From DATLSM01 sp963722965 (GTDB taxonomy: Bacteria > Actinomycetota > Thermoleophilia > Solirubrobacterales > 70-9), in NCBI GenBank assembly GCA_963722965.1, contig CAVROX010000001.1:43101-107100 (forward strand): 64,000 nt of DNA, read 5' to 3'. Shown one piece after another: positions 1 to 9,071 of the stretch; the stretch's first letter is position 1; each line of letters begins with the position of its first letter. The notes below the pieces were generated by a model. The model had not been told where the DNA came from and did no database searches. It was given only the letters and a program-made list of their open reading frames with translations. Position numbers and translations under genes: made by a program.

Positions 1-279
1 GGCAATCTCACCCTCTCGCTGGTCGACGGCTTCCGCGGTGAACTGATCGATGCCAGCGGTTTCGCGCTGGGCGTCAACTACGGATGGGACAAGATCAGGT
101 TCCCAGCCCCTGTCCCCGTCGACAGCAGGGTTCGCGCTCGCGCCGAGGTCGTCTCGGTCGAGGAGAAAGGCGGCGGCTGGTGGCAGGTCATCACCCGCTT
201 CACCCTCGAGGTCGAGGGAAATGAGAAGCCCTGCTTCGTCGGCGATTCGGTCACGCGCGTTATGGCCCCAACCGACTGA
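1..279 (+). CDS. MaoC-family (R)-hydratase, 3' part
   Basis: Frame 1 is open from the first base to TGA at 277-279, giving the last 92 residues of a protein whose start lies outside the window. The stretch around GVNYGWDKIRFPAPVPV, followed by SRVRARAEV, matches the C-terminal half of the hot-dog fold in MaoC-like enoyl-CoA hydratases, where NYG.dkvRFpaPVp is a family hallmark. Such enzymes hydrate 2-enoyl-CoA to (R)-3-hydroxyacyl-CoA in fatty-acid or polyhydroxyalkanoate metabolism. The catalytic Asp/His region would lie upstream and is not visible. The family is confident; the substrate cannot be told. Confidence 0.85.
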   Translation, partial: GNLTLSLVDGFRGELIDASGFALGVNYGWDKIRFPAPVPVDSRVRARAEVVSVEEKGGGWWQVITRFTLEVEGNEKPCFVGDSVTRVMAPTD

Positions 280-446
280 TCGGTCCGAAGAGGCGCAGCG
301 TTTCGGCGCTTTGGGTCCCGTGATCGCGGAGCGCTAGCGCCGGCTTCCTGCTGCCGAGAAGCGCTAGCTCCATCCACTTCCAAAGCAGTAGACATCCTCA
401 AAGCGAGAGGTGCCCAACCAGGTCAGTTGATCCTCCAAACGAGCCG
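280..446. other. Intergenic gap between convergent genes
   Basis: This 167-base stretch separates the MaoC stop from the stop of the minus-strand membrane gene. It contains two copies of AGCGCTAG about 30 bases apart and could hold a terminator, but no hairpin with a T-run is clear. I see no gene in it. Confidence 0.4.
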
Positions 447-1433
447 TCAACCGACCCAGATGCCAGTCTCGGCAGCGACTCGCGACTGCCGCGAACGCGG
501 CGAGGCAGCGAGATTGCCCGCCGGCGCGGTAGGCCAGATCGCGAAGGCGAGCAGGACGAAGAGCGGCCCGACGTTGGGGTCGGTGGCGCTGCCCGTGGTC
601 AGTCCGCCGAGGCTTTGCCCGAGCATCCAGTAGACGAGCGAAAGAAGGACGCCGAGGATCAATGTCTGCTGGCGCCAGCGAGTCCAGACGCCGACGGCGA
701 GGAGCAGTGAAACGGCGAGAAGGATCGCCGCGATCGCCTTGCCATCACCCTCCAGCGTCGTCGCGAGCGAGCGCTGGAGGCTGGCCAGCCAGGGCATCGA
801 GTTCCCCGAAGCTTCGAGCAGGCTGCCGCTGATCGAGTACACCGGGCGCACCAGCACCGCGATCCAGAGCCCCACCGAACAGCCCCAGACCGCCGACCAG
901 ACGGCGAGAGCTCCGCGCTCGCCGAACGGGCCGGAGGCGGCGGGCGAGCGGCTGTCCCGTCTCGCGCTGGGCCAGACCAGCAGGCCAATCACCGCGTAGA
1001 GCAGGACCGCGCCGGGGGCGCCGCTGAACGGCGAGCCCATGTCCATCAGCAGCATCCCGAAGCCCTCGCCAAACCACCAGACCACCAGGGTCCAGCCGAA
1101 GGAGAGCGCCAGCGCCGGCTTGACCGTGGGCCGGTAGAGCAAGCCGAGCCCGATCGCGCACTGGATCAGGGCGAAGATCGTGTTCCAGACGGTCAGGTTG
1201 GAGCTGGCGATCTGGCCCGCCCAGTGAATCGAGTGCGCGGCCCAGGTGGGCTGCATCGAGAGCATCGGTTCGATCGTCCCCGCAACGAATTCCCGCGAGT
1301 ACATGTAGGGCTGGAACTGCAGGACGCCGTCAAGGAGCCAGATCAGACCGAGCGTGATCTGGACGGCGCGGCGAGTGATTTTGGGGCTCAAGTCCCGACC
1401 CCCCGCCACCTGGGTGCCGGGCAGGTCCTCCAA
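447..1433 (-). CDS. DoxX-like polytopic membrane protein
   Basis: A 328-residue integral membrane protein with about seven hydrophobic segments. It opens with LGLIWLLDGVLQFQP, a pattern of actinobacterial DoxX/TQO-like membrane proteins, and later has a GEG.GM loop followed by SGAPGAVLLYAVIGLLV. The same two blocks recur in the N-terminal half of the SCO1-fusion protein encoded at 4011-5899, so the two are paralogues. It is the last gene of a minus-strand group with SCO1, a lipoprotein and CtaG, which suggests a role in copper handling or terminal-oxidase maturation; that role is inference from neighbours. The start ATG at 1433 is the first good one; a shorter start is possible because the first 20 residues are polar. 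Confidence 0.75.
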   Translation of the reverse strand: MEDLPGTQVAGGRDLSPKITRRAVQITLGLIWLLDGVLQFQPYMYSREFVAGTIEPMLSMQPTWAAHSIHWAGQIASSNLTVWNTIFALIQCAIGLGLLYRPTVKPALALSFGWTLVVWWFGEGFGMLLMDMGSPFSGAPGAVLLYAVIGLLVWPSARRDSRSPAASGPFGERGALAVWSAVWGCSVGLWIAVLVRPVYSISGSLLEASGNSMPWLASLQRSLATTLEGDGKAIAAILLAVSLLLAVGVWTRWRQQTLILGVLLSLVYWMLGQSLGGLTTGSATDPNVGPLFVLLAFAIWPTAPAGNLAASPRSRQSRVAAETGIWVG

Positions 1434-1833
1434 CCCAGCCAGCGGACTGCCGAGCCCGCGGTGATCGAGATCTCCTCAACCGCTGGCGCGGTCACGACGT
1501 ACAGCGGCGGTGAAGTCGGGTGATCAGCTCGGCGGGAAACATGCTGCCCTCCACTTGAGCTTCAGAAAACTGCAGCCCAGATAGCTTACGGGCGAGGATC
1601 GAGGCGGAACGTTTGTAGGCAAGCTTCGGCGTCTGCCCTCGCCAACTCCGAGACGACAGGGAGCTTGGCAGTCTTGGGCCGCGAAGGAGCCCGGGCGGAC
1701 GAGTGCCCCTTCAAATTCACCAGCCGCCGGTTCGGGCAGGGCCAGCTGCCGATCGGCTTGGCGCTCAGGATTGGAGTCAGTTTGAGCGGATCTAAGGTCC
1801 TCCAAGGCTGGCCGGGCCGACGGCGCTGATAGA
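1434..1833. other. 400-base stretch without convincing gene
   Basis: The region lies between the DoxX-like gene and the CtaG-like gene on the same strand. Open frames on the minus strand here are Pro/Ser/Arg-rich, overlap the end of the CtaG-like gene and look like high-GC shadow frames. It may hold an internal promoter for the downstream gene, but I could not point to one. Confidence 0.4.
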
Positions 1834-2694
1834 TCACCCGGCTGCGGTGGACCTGGCGATGGGCTGCACGCGTGACTCACGAGGCTCCAGCCATCGGTAG
1901 GCGATCACGACGATCGCGATCATGAAGGCGAGCGAACCCGGAACCCACATCACTCCGGCCGCTAACTGCTGGTCGGTGAGCGCCGAGATATGCCCCGGTC
2001 TGCTCGCCAGCTCAGCGTAGGAGGAGTAGATCGGCGAAGGGGCCAGCGCGAGGACGATGGCGAGTACCCAGCCGACCAACACGGTGCCGAGCAGGTAGGC
2101 GAGTTTCCCCGGCTCGCTCAGCGGGGAGCGCCACGGCGGTGAATAGATGACGCGGGTCCACAGAAGGAGAGCGGTCGCGAAGAAGGTGAGGTGCTCGAGG
2201 GCGTGGACCAGTTCCGAGCGCAGCGCTGCGTCGTATAGGACCGGGAGGTGCCAGGCGACAAAATTCACGTTGAAGATCAGCCAGGAGACGATCGCGCCGC
2301 CCAGGAACAGGGCAAAGCGGCGAAGCGGCGCCGTTCTTGGATTGCGGACCAATTCGCGACTCGCGACCCGTCGGTAGCTGAGCGGAACACCCCGCCACAT
2401 CCGGTTCCAAGGTCGAGCCAGCGCCAGCAGCGGCGGTGCCACCGAGATCAGCAAGATGTGCTGGATCATGTGAACCCAGAAGAGCTTGTCGGAGAGGTCG
2501 TCGATCGGCGAGTCGACCGCGGCCAAGATCGCCGCGAGGCCGCCGATGAAAGCGGCCGTGCGCCAACGATCGGCCGGCTGCACGGGCCGCCTCCGCCCGC
2601 GCCCGCCCAGCCAATAAAGGAGCGCCGCGCCCAAGACCCAAAGCAGCGCCGGACCACCAGTCCAATCCAACGGTGTGGTCAGCGAATTGAGCAT
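1834..2694 (-). CDS. ctaG: CtaG-like cytochrome c oxidase assembly protein
   Basis: A 286-residue membrane protein of the caa3_CtaG family. The diagnostic block is DKLFWVHMIQHILLISVAPPLLAL, with the conserved His pair in a transmembrane helix followed by a Pro-rich turn. Further His residues occur in FVAWHLPVLYDAAL and LVHALEHLTFF, as is usual for this family. CtaG proteins act in copper supply to, or assembly of, cytochrome caa3/aa3 oxidase in the membrane. The position downstream of an SCO1-domain gene fits. The family is confident; the exact step in copper insertion is not shown by sequence. Confidence 0.85.
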   Translation of the reverse strand: MLNSLTTPLDWTGGPALLWVLGAALLYWLGGRGRRRPVQPADRWRTAAFIGGLAAILAAVDSPIDDLSDKLFWVHMIQHILLISVAPPLLALARPWNRMWRGVPLSYRRVASRELVRNPRTAPLRRFALFLGGAIVSWLIFNVNFVAWHLPVLYDAALRSELVHALEHLTFFATALLLWTRVIYSPPWRSPLSEPGKLAYLLGTVLVGWVLAIVLALAPSPIYSSYAELASRPGHISALTDQQLAAGVMWVPGSLAFMIAIVVIAYRWLEPRESRVQPIARSTAAG

Positions 2695-2818
2695 CGCGCA
2701 GATCCGTCGACTAGAGCATAAGGCGACCGCTACGTCTTGGCCACCCCGATTGATCGGGCCGCTTGGCTTCGGTGCGGGTGGCGGTCCATCGGTAGCGGGC
2801 CGGGCTACGTCTTCGCAT

Positions 2819-4009
2819 TCAAAGTTGACCGATTGGGACGCGGATCACCTGCTCCAGGTGCCAACCGCGCCCGCCGGCTCGAAGTTGCCAGGCATCGATG
2901 GTCCCACCGGCGGCGGCGAGCGCGATGACACCACCGCCGCCGGTGAGGGCGAGGGCGCTCGTCGCCGGCGGCGGTGGGCGGAGCGCCCGCCAGGCCGAGC
3001 CGGGCCCGGCGCTGATCCAAAGCCTGCCGGCCCGCCCGCCCTTGCCCGCCAGCACGTAGGCTCGCTGTCGCGGGCCGGGCCCGGCGCTGATCAGGTGTTG
3101 GCCGGCGCTCAGTCCCAGCGGCGGCATCTCCTGCCATCGCTTGCCGGCGTCCCTGCTCCAGGCTGCGATCAGATCCTGGCCGTGCGCGGAGGAGAGATCG
3201 ATCAACGTGAACGCGCCGGCCGAGCTGCTGGTCAAGCGCAAGACGGCGGCGGGGTAGCCACGCAGGGCCAGGGGAAGGTTGGGAGCGGCCCGGCGCCAGC
3301 TGCCGTGGCTCGCGGAATACTCGCCGATTTGTCCGGGAAGCTGGCAGCTGCCGCCCACGAGCGCCCGCCCGCCAGCGCCGACACTTACCGCGTCGATGCT
3401 CTGCAGTTCACAGCCCTTCGTCGACGGTTGCCGGGACAGTGCATCAGCCGAAATCAGCGTGGTCCAAGATGCGCCCGCGCTCGCCCGTCTGAGCACTTCG
3501 CCACCGTGGCGGGGGATCAGAGCAAGGACCGTCCCATCGCCGCCGGTGGCGAGTGAGTCTGGGCCGGTGGTGAGCGGCTGGGGGAGCAGCTGGGGCGCCC
3601 AGCTTGCGCCGTGATCAGCGCTCCTTGCGAGGGGGGAGAAGTGGAGGTTGATGCTCGGCAGGAAACCGGCGATCAGTGCCCCCCGCGGTGCCGTGGCGAG
3701 GGCGAGGCCGCCGTTATCCTGGACTCCCGGTGGCGTAACCAGGGACCAGCGAGCGCTGCCGCTGCCCTGCCATAAGAGCTCCCAGAAGTGGTTTTCCCCT
3801 GAGCGTGCCCCGACCGGAACCACGGCCCAACTTCCGCTGGGGGTGGGAAGCGAGGTAGCAAGCTGGGGCCCCTGAGGAGCCTGCTGGCGCGGACGGGCGG
3901 CTGCCCCACAGGCGCTGAGGCCGAGGCTGAGGATGATGATGCCGGCAAGCTGTGACCTTCTCCGCGACCCGGAGGAGCGGCGGCCCTTAAGCGTTGCTTG
4001 AACGCTCAT
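2819..4009 (-). CDS. Lipoprotein with propeller-like (BNR-type) repeats
   Basis: A 396-residue protein starting at the ATG at 4009, one base after the stop of the upstream SCO1-fusion gene, so the two are probably translationally coupled. A longer frame runs upstream, but it overlaps the SCO1 gene and puts the signal sequence far from the N-terminus, so it was not chosen. Residues 20-40 form a lipoprotein signal with lipobox LSAC, predicting a lipid-anchored extracytoplasmic protein. The remainder has repeated W/D-rich units such as ARSADHGASWAPQ, AAWSRDAGKRWQE and RASAGASWTTL, resembling Asp-box or photosystem-stability-factor-like propeller blades. Function unknown; the context suggests a role next to the copper/oxidase proteins. 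Confidence 0.7.
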   Translation of the reverse strand: MSVQATLKGRRSSGSRRRSQLAGIIILSLGLSACGAAARPRQQAPQGPQLATSLPTPSGSWAVVPVGARSGENHFWELLWQGSGSARWSLVTPPGVQDNGGLALATAPRGALIAGFLPSINLHFSPLARSADHGASWAPQLLPQPLTTGPDSLATGGDGTVLALIPRHGGEVLRRASAGASWTTLISADALSRQPSTKGCELQSIDAVSVGAGGRALVGGSCQLPGQIGEYSASHGSWRRAAPNLPLALRGYPAAVLRLTSSSAGAFTLIDLSSAHGQDLIAAWSRDAGKRWQEMPPLGLSAGQHLISAGPGPRQRAYVLAGKGGRAGRLWISAGPGSAWRALRPPPPATSALALTGGGGVIALAAAGGTIDAWQLRAGGRGWHLEQVIRVPIGQL

Positions 4010-4010
4010 C

Positions 4011-5899
4011 TCAGGAGCGCGATTCGCGCAGCACCTGACTGGCGGCATTGGCCAGGGTGACCGCGAAGGAGGACTCGGTGCTCGATGTCCCCGGACCGGG
4101 GTCAAAGCCCGAATTCCAGCGCAGCTGGCCGCGGGAATTGAGGATCGCGGCTTCATCGGGGTGAACCACCATCGCCCCGCCCCGGGGCACCGAGACTTCG
4201 ATCCCAAATGTGTTCCAGACCCGACGCAACGCTGCGGTTGGGCCGGTCAGGTAGAGCCAGTTGGGCAGACCTTCGAGTTGCTCCTGGTGGTCAAACGCCC
4301 GTAGCACAGACGGCGAGCGGTAGAGCGGGTTGGCGTCGATCGCGACGAGCTCCACCCGCTGGGCGCCGCTGCCGAGCAGGCGGTCGGCCTGCTTGAACTC
4401 CTGGGCAATGATCGGGCAGTCAACGTTGCAGACTGGGTCCAGGAAGGTGACCAGAACCACCTTGCCCCGCAGCCCGCTCAGGGTGACGGGCGCTCCGCGC
4501 TGGTCGATCAACCTGAAGTCAGGCGGTCGGTAAAAGCCGCCCACCGATGAGGTGGGCCCGTCGATGCTTTGAGCGAGAAGTGTCGTGGCGTTTGGATTGA
4601 TCGCTGCCAGGGCGAACGACACGCTCCCCAGGGCGGTCATCGATAGCGCAGCGACGAGCGCCAGCACCCGCGCGGGCAGCCTCAGCGAAACCGGTGAGGC
4701 GCGCAGGCGGTGGGTATCGGGCTCGGCGTCGGGAAGGGGGGTGGGTGGGTGAACGAAGGCTAGGTAGCCGGCGAGGAAGAGGAGCAATTGGGGAAGCGCG
4801 CTGTTGGGGTCGGTGCCCATCCCACCGAGAACACCGAGGTCCTGGACGAGCACCCAATCGGCGAGGCAGAGCACCGCGATCGCCGCCAGCGCCGGTCGGA
4901 TGAGGCGGACGCGGCCACTGAGGAAGGCCACCCCGGTCAAGCCCAGAGTCGCAATCACCAACAGGTTGAGGAGGACCGCGTAGGCACCAACAAAGCCAGC
5001 GACGTCACCGAGCAGCGCCGAAAGCGCGTGGGGCTGGGGGGTTCTCGCCATTTCGGTGACCATGCTCTGCAGGGCCCCACCGTTGCCTTGCCAAAAGCCG
5101 TTACCCGGCCATGCCTGCAAAACCGCCATCGCGAGGAGCAGGACCCCCGAGCAGCTCAAAACAGCGCGTCCGAGCCGCCGGTCACGCCAGCTGCGCTCCG
5201 GAAGCGCGACCAGAGCACCGGCGGCCGCGTAGAACAGCACCGCGCCTGGCGCTCCGAACATCCAGCTCGCCCCGGGGCGAGAATCCCGCCCATTGCCTCG
5301 CCAAGCACCCAGACACTCAGCGCCCAGCCGATGCTGATCAGCCCGCCGAGCCTTGACCACCGACCCCGCGCGACCGCCAGTAACCAGACCCCGATCCCAA
5401 TCTGGATCCAGACCGCCGCGGTCGCAGCCGTGACCGGATGGTTATTCCAGATCGTCGCGCCCCAGCGCAGCACGTCCTGCAACCAGACGGGGCTTCCCGC
5501 GCCGGCTTCGGCGATCACCTGTCCGGTCAAACGCAGCGGCATCGCGGACTGCATCTGCAGGATGCCGTCTAGGATCCAAAGCGCTCCGAAGCCGATCCGC
5601 AGCAGGCGGCGGGCGCGAGCCTCGGGCCAGTGCTTCTCGTTCTGGGTGCCGCTGCTTTGCCCTGAATCTATTCGGCCAGGTCGGTTTTCTCGGAGGAGCC
5701 TGACCCCCAGCCAGCCGCCGATCAGCAGCGCTGCGAGGATCAAAAGTCCGCCGAGCAGAGCCTGCTCTTGGACCGACAGGCTGTGCTGGAAGTGCGAGGT
5801 AATCACGCGGTTATTCAGCCCATTGCCACTTCCCATCCCGCTCATCCCGCGCATGGATCTTGATGCTAGCTCGCGCTCGACGGGGGCCAACGTACCCAT
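4011..5899 (-). CDS. DoxX-like membrane domain fused to SCO1/SenC domain (one-base frame break)
   Basis: Two overlapping minus-strand frames form one protein of about 629 residues if one base is removed in the CCCCGGGG run near 5274. The frame then passes from GEAMGGILAPG directly to ASWMFGAPGAVLFYA. The N-terminal half is polytopic (LWILDGILQMQ, then FGAPGAVLFY) and paralogous to the membrane protein at 447-1433. The C-terminal 200 residues are an SCO1/PrrC thioredoxin-fold copper chaperone: FRLIDQRGAPVTLSGLRGK, the metal-binding CxxxC as DPVCNVDCP, and a downstream His in MVVHPDEAAIL. SCO1 proteins deliver copper to the CuA site of cytochrome oxidase. The start at 5899 could move to a nearby downstream Met. 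The break may be a sequencing error or a real mutation. Confidence 0.8.
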
Positions 5900-5998
5900 G
5901 TGGGAAGAGACGGACAGCCGGTCGACTACAAGCCTGCTACCGCAAACCGCCTTCCCGTGCCGGTTTCGCCCTCCCGCCTTTCCGAGTCTGAGCCTGGC

Positions 5999-7582
5999 TC
6001 AGGCGCGGCCCGCCTCAGTCGCAGCTGCACCGGACTGCGGGCTAACCTCGAATTCCGTTCCGATCAGCGTCTCCCGCTCGATGTCGCGCTCTCGCACCAG
6101 CCACAGGGCCAGCAGCGAGCCGACGAAAGAGAGGAGCGCCCCGAGCAGGAGGATCACGTTGAGACCGTGGATGAACCCCTGCTCGGCGGCGGCGCGGGTG
6201 AGCGCGCTAGCCCCCGAGGGGACCGCGGAGAGCGCTTGCGACAACGCCCCCGAAGAGGTCGCTTCGACCAGGCCGCGGGCCTGCGCGTGTCCCAGGGCGG
6301 GGGCGACTTCCTGCGCTCTGGAGGCGCCGACGCCGAGGAAGATCGCCCCCCAGGCGGCGATCCCGACGGCTATCCCGACCTGGCGGAAGGTGTCGTTGAT
6401 CCCCGCAGCCATCCCGCTTTGCTCCTTGGGGACGACGCTCAGGGCGACGTCGGCGATGACCGGGTTGAGCAGTCCGACCCCGATGCCACTGACGATGAAG
6501 CCGACCAGCAGTGCGGTCCATTGCGAGTGCACGCCCAGGCCGCCCATCAGCGCCAGCCCGAGGCCGGTGAGGGCGAGGCCAGCGCTCATCAGGTAGCGAG
6601 CTTGGACCCGGGCCAGGGCGATCCCCGAAAGGGGCGCGACGACAAAGGCGCCGACGGTGATCGGCAGGTAGCGGAGGCCGGCTTCGATCGGCGAGAAGCC
6701 GAGGAAGTTCTGCAGGTAGAGCGTCAGGTAGAGGAACAGGGCGAACATCGAGCCGGAGACTGCGAAGGCCGCCAGCTGCACGCCGGTGAATGCCCGGCGG
6801 CGAAAGAAGGAGAGCGGAAGCATCGGCTCGCGCACTCGCATCTCAATCGCGACGAAGGCCGTCAGCAGCACCGCGGCGCCGGCGAAGAGGGAGACGATCT
6901 GGCTACTGCCCCAGCCCTCGGCGTTGCCGCGCACCAGTGCCAGCACCAGCAGGAAGAGCGCAGTCGAGAAGCTGAGCAGGCCGCCCCAGTCGGACCGGGT
7001 TGCATTGGGATCGCGGGACTCGGCCAGCTTCCAGTAGGTGACGGCGATCGCCGCCAGCCCGATCGGGACGTTGACGAGGAAAACGGACTGCCAGCCGAGG
7101 CCGTCGGTGAGCAGGCCGCCGAGCAGCGGGCCGATCGCGACGGCGATGCCGATCGTCGCCCCGTAGATGCCCATTGCCATGCCGCGCTCTGGGCCGCTGG
7201 GGAACTCCTGGGCGACGAGGGCGAGGGAGACCGCGAACATGATTGCGCCGCCGATTCCCTGCAGGCCGCGAGCGATGTTCAGAAAGGTCGGGTCGGGGGA
7301 GAGGCCGCAGAGCAGCGAGGCGGCCGAGAAGATGCCGAGGCCAATCGCGAAGAGGCGACGGCGGCCGAGCCGGTCGGCGAGCGAGCCGGCGGTGAGGACG
7401 AGGGCAGCCAGCGAGAGCGCGTAGGCGTCGATCACCCACTGCAGGTCGGTGAAGCTGCCACCGAGGTCCTTCTGAATGGCGGGTAGGGCCGTGTTGACGA
7501 CGGTGATGTCGAGCAGCAACATGAAGGTGGCGACGCAGACCGCGCCGAGCGTCCACCACTTGCGGTTCGTTGCCGATTTCAT
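5999..7582 (-). CDS. DHA2-family MFS drug exporter (EmrB/QacA type)
   Basis: A 527-residue protein with about 14 transmembrane segments. I start it at the ATG at 7582 (MKSATNRKWWTLGAVC) because the first helix follows at once; the upstream extension has no membrane or domain signal and runs through the divergent promoter. Family marks are LLLDITVVNTALPAIQKDL in helix 1, the GSLADRLGRRRLFAIG loop and RGLQGIGGAIMF, typical of the DHA2 proton-antiport subfamily that exports drugs or toxic organics. It is divergent from a MarR regulator with an operator-like repeat between them, a usual arrangement for substrate-induced efflux. The substrate is unknown. Confidence 0.9.
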   Translation of the reverse strand: MKSATNRKWWTLGAVCVATFMLLLDITVVNTALPAIQKDLGGSFTDLQWVIDAYALSLAALVLTAGSLADRLGRRRLFAIGLGIFSAASLLCGLSPDPTFLNIARGLQGIGGAIMFAVSLALVAQEFPSGPERGMAMGIYGATIGIAVAIGPLLGGLLTDGLGWQSVFLVNVPIGLAAIAVTYWKLAESRDPNATRSDWGGLLSFSTALFLLVLALVRGNAEGWGSSQIVSLFAGAAVLLTAFVAIEMRVREPMLPLSFFRRRAFTGVQLAAFAVSGSMFALFLYLTLYLQNFLGFSPIEAGLRYLPITVGAFVVAPLSGIALARVQARYLMSAGLALTGLGLALMGGLGVHSQWTALLVGFIVSGIGVGLLNPVIADVALSVVPKEQSGMAAGINDTFRQVGIAVGIAAWGAIFLGVGASRAQEVAPALGHAQARGLVEATSSGALSQALSAVPSGASALTRAAAEQGFIHGLNVILLLGALLSFVGSLLALWLVRERDIERETLIGTEFEVSPQSGAAATEAGRA

Positions 7583-7669
7583 CTGAGGCTCCAATCCGTT
7601 GGGTACAATCTCGTCAGGTGCCCTGTTCAGGCTACCTGACCAGGGGAACTTATCAGGTCTCCTTACTAC
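7583..7669. promoter_or_regulatory. Divergent promoter region with TCAGG repeats (candidate MarR operator)
   Basis: The 87-base gap between the MFS and MarR starts holds TCAGG at 7614, 7627 and 7653 and its complement CCTGA at 7635, so 7627-7639 is a palindrome TCAGG-N3-CCTGA. The three direct copies are spaced 13 and 26 bases. This is the only repeated structure in the gap and is well placed for autoregulation by the adjacent MarR protein. The binding assignment is inference. Confidence 0.6.
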
Positions 7670-8179
7670 ATGTCTCCCGACGCCAACCCAACCGAGCAGA
7701 TCCCCCTTTCCGGCCTCCTCGATATCGCCCTTGAGGCTCTCTTGGTCGAGTTCCGCGCCGATCTCGAAGCGGCCGGCTACAGCGATATCCGTCCGACCCA
7801 TGGCTGCGTCTTTCGCTTTGTGCGGGAGGACGGTATGCGGCTCACCGAGCTCGCCACCCTCGCCGGGATGACCAAGCAGTCCGTCGGTGAGGTCGTCGAC
7901 GACCTCACCGACCGCGGCTACGTCGAACGCATCCCCGACCCAGACGACCGCCGCGCCAAGCTGATCAGCCTCACCGCGAAGGGGGAAGCAGCCCAGCGCG
8001 TCGGCTACGGCCTCTTCGCCAAAATCGAAGCCCGGTGGGCCGAGCGCTACGGCCCCGAGCGCCTCGCCCGGATGCGCCAGCTCCTCGAAGAGATCGCCTC
8101 CACCGAGGCCCCCCAGCTGGTTCCCGAGCTCTCCCGTGCCTCCCGCTCAGCGCTGACCGAGGTCCCATCGCGCCTCTAA
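7670..8179 (+). CDS. MarR-family transcriptional regulator
   Basis: A 169-residue protein with the MarR winged-helix core: MRLTELATLAGMTKQSVGEVVDDLTDRGYVERIPDPDDRRAKLI covers the recognition helix (residues about 65-85) and the wing with the conserved DpDDRRAk motif. Helices on either side would form the dimer interface. It is transcribed divergently from the DHA2 exporter, and the shared intergenic region has TCAGG repeats, so the likely role is repression of the exporter and of itself, relieved by a small ligand. Ligand unknown. Confidence 0.9.
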   Translation: MSPDANPTEQIPLSGLLDIALEALLVEFRADLEAAGYSDIRPTHGCVFRFVREDGMRLTELATLAGMTKQSVGEVVDDLTDRGYVERIPDPDDRRAKLISLTAKGEAAQRVGYGLFAKIEARWAERYGPERLARMRQLLEEIASTEAPQLVPELSRASRSALTEVPSRL

Positions 8180-8247
8180 TCAGTCAGCGGTGCCCGCCGG
8201 GAGCGCCGCGGTCCTGATCGTCCACTCGCTGTCATCGAATGTGACGC

Positions 8248-8547
8248 TCAGTCGAGATCGAGCGCGGCGATGATCGCGTGGCTAAGGGCTGGCTCTTGAG
8301 AGCCGAGCAAGACCCCGATCTGCTCTCCCAGTGCATCGGTGGGAATGGTGGTGATGTTGTCGCAACTGATGACCGAGGGCTGGGTGAGGCCGTTCGCCGC
8401 ATCGACGCCAAGCTCGCTGGAGAGCCCGCGGATCGTGGTGGTGATCAGCGCGACTGTAACCGTCCTCATATGCGGCCGCACAAGCTCACGGGTGAGGATC
8501 AACACGGGCCGAGCCTTGTCGAGTTGCGCCACATGGATGGCCCGCAT
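8248..8547 (-). CDS. MazF/PemK-family toxin (endoribonuclease)
   Basis: A 99-residue protein with the MazF fold signatures: RPVLILTRELV at the N-terminus, VTVALITTTIRGLSSELGV with the Thr/Ser-rich active-site strand, and SVISCDNITTIPTDAL in the second half. MazF toxins cut mRNA at short sequences and are held inactive by an antitoxin. The ATG shares its A with the TGA of the upstream antitoxin gene (stop 8549-8547, start 8547-8545), the tight coupling expected for a toxin-antitoxin operon. No residue is obviously missing. Cleavage specificity cannot be read from sequence. Confidence 0.85.
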   Translation of the reverse strand: MRAIHVAQLDKARPVLILTRELVRPHMRTVTVALITTTIRGLSSELGVDAANGLTQPSVISCDNITTIPTDALGEQIGVLLGSQEPALSHAIIAALDLD

Positions 8548-8780
8548 CAGGTCAGGTGATGCGACAGGCTCGCGGCGTGCTCAGCGAGTCCCGCGAGCTC
8601 TGGGTCCGGACCGCTGCCAGCGAGGATCCGGGCATCATGTTCGGCCAGGGCGTGCCGCCGCTCGCGCTCAAGCGCACGGGTGACAACTGTCGCCCGACTG
8701 CGGGCGGTGCCAGAGTCAACGATCTGGTCGACGAAATCGACCAGATCGTCTGGAAGTCGAACGGCGATCTGCTTACTGAT
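8547..8780 (-). CDS. Ribbon-helix-helix antitoxin with apparent ATC start
   Basis: The frame encodes about 77 residues, with KQIAVRLPDDLVDFVDQIVD followed by SRATVVTRALERERR, a ribbon-helix-helix DNA-binding and dimer domain, then a C-terminal tail that would bind the toxin. It overlaps the MazF-like gene by one base. Relatives of this antitoxin typically begin MSKQIAVRLP or similar; here that point is ATC (8780-8778) and no ATG, GTG or TTG lies close by in frame. A far-upstream ATG at 8990 would add a Gly/Arg-rich stretch without domain features. Either the gene uses a non-canonical start, or the start codon is mutated or misread. Confidence 0.7.
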   Translation of the reverse strand: MSKQIAVRLPDDLVDFVDQIVDSGTARSRATVVTRALERERRHALAEHDARILAGSGPDPELAGLAEHAASLSHHLT

Positions 8781-9071
8781 CCCAAAATGGTAGCAATTTG
8801 GTAGAGATCGGACGCTGCCTCTCGCACGACCCCGCTCGCCTCGGCCCCCTCGCTCCACCTGGCGGATCCGGAAGTGCGCCTGGGGCCGAACTCTCGGGAT
8901 ATTCACACCTGATCGCGATGAGGTTTTGCGGGGACATACGACGCCAGTGCCTGGGCTCGGCATTGCTTTCAGTCCGATCTGGAGCACCACGATTCCAGAA
9001 CCCGCTCGACCTCTTCGCGGACCAGCGACCGGGTCTCGGCCCGCTCCACACCCGACATGAGACTTCCTGTG
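8781..9071. other. Gap with a possible 29-residue minus-strand reading frame
   Basis: Between the antitoxin and the IS110 transposase there is no full gene. A short minus-strand frame, 9058 down to 8969, starts with ATG four bases after AGGAAG and reads MSGVERAETRSLVREEVER then a short tail. It could be the 5' remnant of a gene cut by the insertion event, or chance. I do not recognise it. Confidence 0.25.

Noticed and set aside
4788..7486. Long plus-strand frames over the SCO1-fusion and MFS genes
   Set aside because: They mirror the minus-strand genes; composition is that of high-GC shadow frames.
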